From positions 1 through 14,458 of the forward strand of contig SKKM01000108.1 in the NCBI GenBank assembly GCA_007121485.1: DNA of 14,458 nucleotides. The letters run 5' to 3'. This stretch comes from Wenzhouxiangella sp. (GTDB lineage: Bacteria; Pseudomonadota; Gammaproteobacteria; Xanthomonadales; Wenzhouxiangellaceae). Under the pieces are notes generated by a model. That model was not told the DNA's origin and ran no database searches. It worked only from the letters and a program-made list of their open reading frames with translations. The position numbers were made by a program, and so were the translations under genes. Positions 8,662 to 14,458 of the stretch are shown here, one piece after another; within the stretch, counting starts at the first letter, position 1, and every line of letters starts with the position of its first letter.

Positions 8662-11600
8662 TCATGACCGCCGCTCGAGCAGGCTGGCGACCCGATTGAG
8701 CAGGGCCCTCAGCGCTGCCGGTTTCAGCGGCTTATGCAGAATTCGGTACGCATTGGCCCGTGCCTCGTTGCGCACCACCTCGGTCTGGTCGGCCGTGATC
8801 AAAACGCCCGGCAGCTTGCTGCCGAAGCGGGCGCGCAGGCGGTTCATCAAGTCGATGCCGTTGCGCGCGTCATCCAGGTGGTAGTCAGCCAGGATGACGT
8901 GAGGCAGACCCTCCTGCTCGATCTTCTGCAAGGCCTCTTCCTCGTCGCCGGCCACGCTCACCCGGCAACCCCAGGGTTCGATCAATGAACGCATCCCGGT
9001 CAGGATGTCGGGCTCGTTGTCCACACACAGGACCTTGAGTCCGACCAGATCGCGGGCTCGCGGTTTGCCGCTGCGCCTGCTCGGCGCGGGCCGCATCCGG
9101 CCGCTGGCGATGGGCACGGTAATGCCGAAGGCCGTGCCGCGGCCGGGAACGGACTGCAGGCTGATCGGGTGATCCAGCATGCGGGCGATGCGGTCGACGA
9201 TCGCCAGCCCCAGCCCCAGCCCACGCTCCTGGCTGCGCCGCGACTCCTGCAGGCGGTGAAACTCCCGGAAGATCAGCGCGGTTTGATCGGCGGGGATACC
9301 GGCGCCGGTGTCGATGACCTGGATGTGCAGCTGCCCCTCGCGCCGCCGACACCCGATGAGCACCCGACCGGAACGCGTGTAGCGCAGCGCGTTGGAGAGA
9401 AAATTCTGCAGCACCCGCCGGAGCAGCTTGGGGTCGGTGACCACGCGCGCGCTGCAGTCGACCCGGTCAAAGCGCAGGCCGCGCGAGACCGCCACCGGGC
9501 TGAACTCGGCATACAGGGTTTCCAGCAGGTCGTGGATCGGAAATTCGCGCACGTCGATCGGCATGGCGCCGGCATCCAGCCGCGAAATGTCCAGCAAGGC
9601 GCTCAGCAGTTCTTCGGCGCTGCGGATCGAACCGTCGAGGCGGTCGACCAGGTGGCGCTGCTCGGCGTCCAGGCCGGACTGCTGCTCCAGCGCCGAGACG
9701 AACAGACGAGCGGCATTCAGCGGCTGCAGCAGGTCGTGGCTGGCAGCGGCCAGGAAGCGGGTTTTTGACTGGTTGGCCTCGTCGGCTTCCCGCTTGGCCT
9801 GGCGCAGGGCTTCCTCGACGCGGGCGCGAACGCGGTTTTCCTGGCTCAGGGTCCGGTTCAGTTCGGTCAGTTCGCGGGTACGTTCCACCACCCGGCGCTC
9901 GAGCTGGTCCTTGGCTTCCTTGAGCTTGAGTTCGGCGCGGCGGCGCTCGGTGATGTCCTGCAGCAGCGAGAAGAAACCCAGCACTTCGCCGCGCTTGCTG
10001 AACTGCGGGATATAGGTGGCCACGGCATAGCGCTGACGGTTGTCGGCATCGCGCAGCTCCAGCTCGAAATCCTGGCGCTCCCCGGCCAGCGCGCCCTCGA
10101 GGTAGGGGGAACGGCGCAGCATTTCGTGCTGGTCGAAGACTTCGTGCAGGTGCCGGCCGATCAGCTCCGAACGTTCCAGGCCGAGCATGTTCTCGTAGGC
10201 GCGGTTGGTGAAACGAAAGCACAGGTCGCGGTCGACGTAGGCTAGCAGGGCGGGCACGTTGTCGGTGTAGAAGCGGATGTTGCGCTCGCTCTCGCGCAGG
10301 GCTTCCTCGGCACGCTGGCGGTCGGTGACGTCGGTGAAGCTGGTGACGAAGCCGCCGCCCGGCATCGGATTGCCGCGGATCTCGACCACCCTGCCGTCGC
10401 CGGTGTGGCGCTCGAAAAAGTGCGGGCTGCCCTGGCGCATCCAGTGCAGCCGACGCTCCACCAGTTCGTCCACTTCTCCCTCTCCCATCATGCCGCGACG
10501 GGCGTTGCACTCCAGAAGATCGCGAATGGGCCGGCCGATGCGCACCAGGCCATCCGGATAGTCGAACAGTTCCAGGTAGGCCCGGTTCCAGGCCACCAGG
10601 CGCAGATCGCGGTCAACCACGCTGATGCCCTCGGCCAGGTTTTCCAGGGCCGACTGCAACAGGCCGTGGCGAAACTTGAGCTTCTGCGAGGTCTGATCAA
10701 GCAGGCTGGCGACCTGGTCGACGTGCAGCCCGCTGCCGGTCAGGGCCGAGGCCAGCACCAGCCGGGCCGAACTGGCGCCGATCACCGACGACAGGACGCG
10801 CTCGGTGTGATGAACGAGCTCCGCATCGGCGGGCTGGTGTTCGGCAATCGGCCCATCCTGCGGATGGAAATAGCTGGCGTAGGCCTCGCGCGTGCGCTCT
10901 TCGCCAAGGAAACGGCGGGTCAGCTTCAGGAAATCTCCGACCGTGGCGATGCCGGCACGCGGCACCGAGTCAGTCCCCAGGCCGCTGGCCACGCCGACAT
11001 AGGCGTTGGCCTGGATGCGGTCGATGGTACGCACCCGGCCGAAGCGCGAGGCGAGCACCAGGACCAGGGTGTTCAGCGCCAGCGACCAGACCACGCCGTG
11101 GGTCAGGGAGTCACCCAGGCCCAGGCCGAACAACTGCTCCGGCCGCAAGACCGACAGGCCCAGCGGGCCGGATTGCAGCCAGGCCTGCCCGATATCCAGG
11201 GCCCGGGCCATCATCGGCAGCAGCAGCGTGTAGAGCCAGAGCGCAAAACCCACCGACAGGCCCCACAACGCACCGTGTCGATTGACCCCGCGCGACCACA
11301 GGGCAGCAATCATCAGCGGCGCGAACTGGGCCACTGCCGCAAACGACAACAGGCCGAGGCCGGCCAGGCTTTCGGCATAGGCGAACAGCCGGTACCAGGC
11401 CCAGGACAGCAACAGCAGCACGACGATGACAATCCGCCGGACCTTGAGCAGCAGGCGCCCCAGGTCGGCGCCCTCTCCCCCACCCGTTGCGCGCAGTCGC
11501 AACAGAACCGGCATCACCAGATCATTGGAGACCATGGTCGACAGCGCCACGGCAGCCACGATGACCATGCCGGTGGCCGCCGACAAACCGCCCAGCATGG

Positions 11601-12612
11601 CGAGCAGGGCGAGCCCCTCGCGGTCGGCCGACAGCGGCAGGCTGAGCATGAAGGTGTCCGGGTTGACGCCGTCGCCGAACATCACAAGCCCCGCCGCGGC
11701 CACCGGAACGATGAACAGGCTGATCAACAGCAGGTAGAGCGGAAACAGCCAGCGGGCAGTGCCCAGGTCCCCGGGGCTGGTGCTCTCGACCACCGCCACG
11801 TGAAACTGCCGCGGCAGGCAGAACACCGCCAGGGTCGACAGCAGGAGCACGCCGACGAAGCTCGAACCCAGGCCGCCAGCCGAAAACACCTCTCCCAGTT
11901 GCGCATGATCGATACGCGCGGCCTGCAGTGCCACCGGCCCGTCGAACATCGACCAGGTCACGAAGATGCCGACCGCCAGGAACGCGACCAGCTTGACCAC
12001 CGACTCCAGCGCCACCGCCAGCATCAGACCGGGATGCTGGTCGGTCGCCGCCAGGCTGCGCGTGCCGAACAGGATGGTGAACAGGGCCAGAACCAGGGCG
12101 ACAGCCAGGGCCATGTCCGACAGCAAGGGCGCCGGCCCATCCGGCAGGACGAAACCGGCCGCAGGGTCGGCGGTCAGCAGTTCGAAACCCATCACGACGG
12201 CTTTCAGCTGCAGCGCGATGTAGGGCACCACACCAATGACGGCCACGGCGGTGACCAGGGCGGCCAGTCGCCGCGTCTTGCCAAAGCGCGAGGCCAGGAA
12301 GTCCGAGATCGAGGTGATGTTCTGTTCCTTGGCGATCCGCACCATGCGCACCAGGAAAGCGCCGAAGACGATGAACATCAGCATCGGACCGAGATAAACG
12401 GCCAGCACGTCCCAGCCGCTGGCGGCGGCCTGGCCGACGGCACCGTAAAAGGTCCAGGAAGTGCAGTAAACGGCCAGCGACAGGCTGTAGATCACGGCCT
12501 GGCCGGGCAGGCGCCGACCGGGCGGCGCCAGGCGATCCCCCCACCAGGCGACCGCGAACAGCAGCCCGACATAAGCCAGGGATACGGCGATCAGCAGCGT
12601 GGGCGTGAACAT
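8662..12612 (-). CDS. crbS: CrbS-like sensor: sodium/solute symporter fused to hybrid histidine kinase
   Basis: This 1316-residue inner-membrane sensor begins with an SLC5/SSS symporter domain (about 1-520, roughly 13 helices). A STAC-like linker follows (about 545-640, with IGASSARLVLASAL). A first PAS domain (about 645-765) contains ALENLAEGISVVDRDLRLVA, and a second (about 770-890) ends in LLQDITERRRAE. A coiled coil (about 885-945) leads to a HisKA domain with phosphoacceptor His959 in AAASHDLLQPLNAARLF. The HATPase has N-box Asn1074, DTGAGI (1101-1106) and GLGLGLAI (1131-1138). A C-terminal receiver has Asp1198 and phosphoacceptor Asp1243. All catalytic residues are present. CrbS/MxtR homologues sense acetate or short-chain-acid status and signal to CrbR to turn on acs. 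Whether the symporter part carries substrate is open. The ATG at 12612 fits the usual family N-terminus; no good Shine-Dalgarno is visible. Confidence 0.93.
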   Translation of the reverse strand: MFTPTLLIAVSLAYVGLLFAVAWWGDRLAPPGRRLPGQAVIYSLSLAVYCTSWTFYGAVGQAAASGWDVLAVYLGPMLMFIVFGAFLVRMVRIAKEQNITSISDFLASRFGKTRRLAALVTAVAVIGVVPYIALQLKAVVMGFELLTADPAAGFVLPDGPAPLLSDMALAVALVLALFTILFGTRSLAATDQHPGLMLAVALESVVKLVAFLAVGIFVTWSMFDGPVALQAARIDHAQLGEVFSAGGLGSSFVGVLLLSTLAVFCLPRQFHVAVVESTSPGDLGTARWLFPLYLLLISLFIVPVAAAGLVMFGDGVNPDTFMLSLPLSADREGLALLAMLGGLSAATGMVIVAAVALSTMVSNDLVMPVLLRLRATGGGEGADLGRLLLKVRRIVIVVLLLLSWAWYRLFAYAESLAGLGLLSFAAVAQFAPLMIAALWSRGVNRHGALWGLSVGFALWLYTLLLPMMARALDIGQAWLQSGPLGLSVLRPEQLFGLGLGDSLTHGVVWSLALNTLVLVLASRFGRVRTIDRIQANAYVGVASGLGTDSVPRAGIATVGDFLKLTRRFLGEERTREAYASYFHPQDGPIAEHQPADAELVHHTERVLSSVIGASSARLVLASALTGSGLHVDQVASLLDQTSQKLKFRHGLLQSALENLAEGISVVDRDLRLVAWNRAYLELFDYPDGLVRIGRPIRDLLECNARRGMMGEGEVDELVERRLHWMRQGSPHFFERHTGDGRVVEIRGNPMPGGGFVTSFTDVTDRQRAEEALRESERNIRFYTDNVPALLAYVDRDLCFRFTNRAYENMLGLERSELIGRHLHEVFDQHEMLRRSPYLEGALAGERQDFELELRDADNRQRYAVATYIPQFSKRGEVLGFFSLLQDITERRRAELKLKEAKDQLERRVVERTRELTELNRTLSQENRVRARVEEALRQAKREADEANQSKTRFLAAASHDLLQPLNAARLFVSALEQQSGLDAEQRHLVDRLDGSIRSAEELLSALLDISRLDAGAMPIDVREFPIHDLLETLYAEFSPVAVSRGLRFDRVDCSARVVTDPKLLRRVLQNFLSNALRYTRSGRVLIGCRRREGQLHIQVIDTGAGIPADQTALIFREFHRLQESRRSQERGLGLGLAIVDRIARMLDHPISLQSVPGRGTAFGITVPIASGRMRPAPSRRSGKPRARDLVGLKVLCVDNEPDILTGMRSLIEPWGCRVSVAGDEEEALQKIEQEGLPHVILADYHLDDARNGIDLMNRLRARFGSKLPGVLITADQTEVVRNEARANAYRILHKPLKPAALRALLNRVASLLERRS

Positions 12613-12659
12613 GTCGACAGCGTCGGCTCAGCCGGTCGAAAAGCGGCAACCATGGACTG

Positions 12660-12719
12660 GGCATCAAAATGCCTGCGGCACTGGCTGCTCGGCATTTGCG
12701 GCGCATGCCGGCAAATGCC
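12660..12719. repeat. Two adjacent hairpins with GGCAT/ATGCC arms upstream of crbS
   Basis: A small hairpin GGCAT-CAAA-ATGCC (12660-12673) is followed by a larger one. In the larger one GGCATTTGC (12691-12699) pairs with GCAAATGCC (12711-12719), and inside it CGGC-GCAT-GCCG can extend the stem with one bulged G. No T-run follows on either strand, so these are not typical terminators. They would lie in the crbS leader if its promoter is the weak -10 near 12821. Confidence 0.5.
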
Positions 12720-12820
12720 TCCGCTCATCGGTCCCGGCCGTTCCGGCCCGGCCGATGGATCAGCCTGGCAGCCCGGTGCCGCCAACAAAGACTGGTGCGA
12801 TGCCGCTGTCATGGTGGCCA

Positions 12821-12829
12821 AGAATAGCA
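12821..12829 (-). promoter_or_regulatory. Weak candidate extended -10 for crbS
   Basis: The minus strand reads TGC-TATTCT (-10 at 12826-12821), an extended -10 without a recognisable -35. It would give a crbS leader of roughly 200 bases. No copy of the shared activator motif is seen near it, consistent with crbS not belonging to the regulon it controls. Weak evidence only. Confidence 0.22.
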
Positions 12830-12867
12830 GCCCGCTCCGATCGAGCGCACCTGGCGCCGCCCTGCCT

Positions 12868-12908
12868 ACTATGGTCGTATGGGTTTTTGCGCGGCGGCTT
12901 TTTAAACT
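12868..12908 (+). promoter_or_regulatory. Symporter operon promoter with upstream activator motif
   Basis: ACTATGGTCGTATG (12868-12881) lies 35 bases, start to start, before TAAACT (12903-12908), a four-of-six match to the -10 consensus. The distance is identical to that in the acs promoter. No -35 is present. Transcription from about 12915 would give a leader of about 100 bases before the DUF4212 start. Confidence 0.48.
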
Positions 12909-13016
12909 GCCGGTCAGTCCGGGGCCATCGGCGTGGCTTTTGCGCCGGCCGGCGGACCCATAGACGACTGCATCAGACAGCTGTGTCAAGAGCCAAAAAC
13001 GAGGGAAAAGGTCATC

Positions 13017-13283
13017 ATGTCAGCAGACAAATCACCCGCCGCCTACTGGTCGGCCAATATACGCGTCATCACCATCTGCCTGATCATCTGGGCCCTGGTG
13101 TCATTCGGGTTTGCCATCCTGCTCCGACCCTTGCTGGCCATGCTGCCAATCACGATCGGGGGAGTCGACCTGGGCTTCTGGTTCGCCCAGCAGGGATCGA
13201 TCCTGACCTTCATCGTCCTGATCTTCTACTACACCTGGTACATGAACCGGCTCGATCGCGAGTTCGGCGTGGACGAAGAATAA
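13017..13283 (+). CDS. DUF4212 small subunit of sodium/solute symporter
   Basis: This 88-residue inner-membrane protein has two hydrophobic helices (about 16-42 and 55-75). It matches the DUF4212 family, the small subunit always found before VC_2705-type symporters: AAYWSANIRVITICLIIW, ALVSFGFAILL, LGFWFAQQGSI, YYTWYMNRLDREFGVDEE. Its role is thought to be assembly or support of the large transporter subunit, comparable in position to the DUF485 protein YjcH before ActP. The start is ATG 13017 with AAAAGG five bases upstream. The frame is open further upstream to 12933, but that part lacks family similarity. The stop is 16 bases before the symporter ATG. Confidence 0.92.
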   Translation: MSADKSPAAYWSANIRVITICLIIWALVSFGFAILLRPLLAMLPITIGGVDLGFWFAQQGSILTFIVLIFYYTWYMNRLDREFGVDEE

Positions 13284-13299
13284 GGGAGCCTTAGAAACC

Positions 13300-14458
13300 A
13301 TGTCTCAATTCACGCTTAACCTGATCGTCGTTGGCGCCTCGTTCGCGCTCTACATTGGCATCGCCATCTGGGCCCGGGCCGGCACGACTTCCGACTTCTA
13401 CACCGCCAGTCGCGGGGTCAACCCGATCGTCAACGGCGCGGCCACTGCGGCCGACTGGATGTCGGCGGCCTCGTTCATCTCCATGGCCGGCCTGATCGCC
13501 TTCGTCGGCTACGGCAACTCGAGCTTCCTGATGGGCTGGACCGGCGGCTACGTGCTGCTGGCCCTGCTGCTGGCGCCCTACCTGCGCAAGTTCGGCCGTT
13601 TCACGGTGCCCGAGTTCATCGGCGACCGTTTCTACAGCCAGGGTGCGCGCATCGTCGCCGTGATCTGCCTGCTGGTGATTTCCATCACCTACGTGATCGG
13701 CCAGATGACCGGCGCCGGCGTGGCCTTCTCGCGCTTCCTCGAGGTGCAGAACACCACCGGGCTGTTCATCGCCTCCGCCGTGGTCTTCATCTACGCGGTC
13801 CTGGGCGGCATGAAAGGCATTACCTACACCCAGCTGGCCCAGTACTGCGTCTTGATTACCGCCTACACCATTCCGGCGGTCTTCATCTCCATGCAGCTGA
13901 CCAACAACCCTCTGCCGCCGCTGGGCCTGTTCTCCACCCACGCCGAGTCCGGCCTGCCCTTGCTGACCAAGCTCGACCAGGTGCTGGTGGAACTGGGCTT
14001 TCATGACTACACCGGCCTGCACACCACCAAGCTCAACATGGTCCTGTTCACCATGTCGCTGATGATCGGCACCGCCGGCCTGCCGCACGTGATCATCCGC
14101 TTCTTCACCGTGCCCAAGGTCGCCGATGCGCGCAAGTCGGCCGGCTGGGCCCTGATCTTCATCGCCCTGCTGTACCTGACCGCGCCCGCGGTCGGCGCGA
14201 TGGCCAAGCTCAACATCATCACCACCATCTATCCCGACGGCACCGCCGCCGAGCCCATCCGCTACGATGAGCGCCCGGACTGGATGCGCAGCTGGGAGCA
14301 GACCGGTCTGCTGGCCTTCGAAGACAAGAACAACGATGGCCGCATCCAGTACTACAACGACCGCTCCGAGGACTTCGCGGCCATCGCCGAAGCCCGCGGC
14401 TGGGAAGGCAACGAGGTGGTGACCTTCAACCAGGACATCCTGGTGCTGGCCAACCCGG
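13300..14458 (+). CDS. VC_2705-type sodium/solute symporter, probable acetate permease (cut by window edge)
   Basis: This is the large subunit of an SSS (SLC5) sodium-coupled transporter; 386 residues are visible from ATG 13300 before the right edge. Family marks are FYTASRGVNPIVNGAATA, then ADWMSAASFISMAGLIAFVG (first core helix, sodium-site region), LAPYLRKFGRFTVPEFIGDR, VIGQMTGAGVAFSRFL, YAVLGGMKGITYTQLAQY and GLPHVIIRFFTVPKVADARK. Length and order fit the TIGR03648 group, named after Vibrio VC_2705. Position beside crbS and with acs, plus the shared promoter motif, argues for acetate or another short-chain acid as substrate (inference). An unusual hydrophilic loop near 315-375 contains an EF-hand-like DKNNDGRIQYYND (342-354). 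AAGGGAG (13282-13288) overlapping the stop of the small subunit is the likely ribosome-binding site, spaced 11 bases. Confidence 0.94.
   Translation, partial: MSQFTLNLIVVGASFALYIGIAIWARAGTTSDFYTASRGVNPIVNGAATAADWMSAASFISMAGLIAFVGYGNSSFLMGWTGGYVLLALLLAPYLRKFGRFTVPEFIGDRFYSQGARIVAVICLLVISITYVIGQMTGAGVAFSRFLEVQNTTGLFIASAVVFIYAVLGGMKGITYTQLAQYCVLITAYTIPAVFISMQLTNNPLPPLGLFSTHAESGLPLLTKLDQVLVELGFHDYTGLHTTKLNMVLFTMSLMIGTAGLPHVIIRFFTVPKVADARKSAGWALIFIALLYLTAPAVGAMAKLNIITTIYPDGTAAEPIRYDERPDWMRSWEQTGLLAFEDKNNDGRIQYYNDRSEDFAAIAEARGWEGNEVVTFNQDILVLANP

Larger units (their letters stand above)
12613..13016. other. 404-base divergent intergenic region between crbS and symporter genes
   Basis: No gene is supported here. 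The half next to crbS holds two hairpins (12660-12719) and a weak minus-strand -10. The half next to the DUF4212 gene holds the activator motif and -10 for the symporter operon, followed by a leader of about 100 bases with a 12-base palindrome CGCCGGCCGGCG (12943-12954). Confidence 0.6.

Noticed and set aside
10405..12963. 852-codon plus-strand open frame opposite crbS
   Set aside because: The product is a Gln/His/Arg-rich low-complexity chain typical of the antisense of membrane-protein codons; crbS on the other strand is unambiguous.
12933..13016. Upstream extension of the DUF4212 frame
   Set aside because: The added 28 residues are not part of the family, and the ATG at 13017 has a good ribosome-binding site.
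13291..14088. 265-codon minus-strand open frame opposite the symporter
   Set aside because: Gly/His/Gln-rich composition is the mirror of the symporter coding sequence; the plus-strand frame has clear SSS homology.

Overview
The window comes from a high-GC Gram-negative bacterium, most likely a gammaproteobacterium. Supporting signs are an outer-membrane porin, a periplasm-spanning MCE lipid-transport operon with a lipoprotein, and the acs/CrbS/CrbR/symporter gene set seen in Vibrio, Pseudomonas and relatives. I cannot fix the genus from the sequence. Eleven genes are supported; the first and last run off the window ends.

Left part (1-4189, all minus strand). A four-gene MCE transport operon reads right to left: a MlaE-type permease with a fused N-terminal STAS-like domain, a MlaF-type ATPase, a membrane-anchored MCE protein, and an outer-membrane auxiliary lipoprotein. 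Each junction overlaps by 1-4 bases, which points to translational coupling. After about 100 bases follows the start of an AbgT-family transporter, cut by the window edge. No MlaC-like periplasmic carrier is present in the window.

Right part (4505-14458), an acetate-use locus. A DcaP-like porin (minus) is divergent from acs, the AMP-forming acetyl-CoA synthetase (plus). A LuxR-type response regulator (CrbR) follows acs after 14 bases. Tail-to-tail with it is a 1316-residue sensor (CrbS) in which an SLC5 sodium/solute symporter is fused to STAC, PAS, histidine kinase and receiver domains. Divergent from crbS lie a DUF4212 small subunit and its VC_2705-type sodium/solute symporter. The likely logic is that CrbS senses short-chain acid or its flux, CrbR activates, and acid crosses the outer membrane through the porin and the inner membrane through the symporter, then is activated by Acs.

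The most interesting signal is a shared 14-base motif, ACTWWSGTCGWATK. It lies upstream of exactly three genes: acs, the divergent porin, and the symporter operon. In each case it starts 34-35 bases before a plausible -10 element, with no consensus -35. This is a good candidate for the CrbR operator and suggests that the porin belongs to the acetate regulon. Other points of note are two adjacent strong hairpins at 4382-4465, one of which is a terminator facing the strand that carries no gene there, and an EF-hand-like loop in the symporter.
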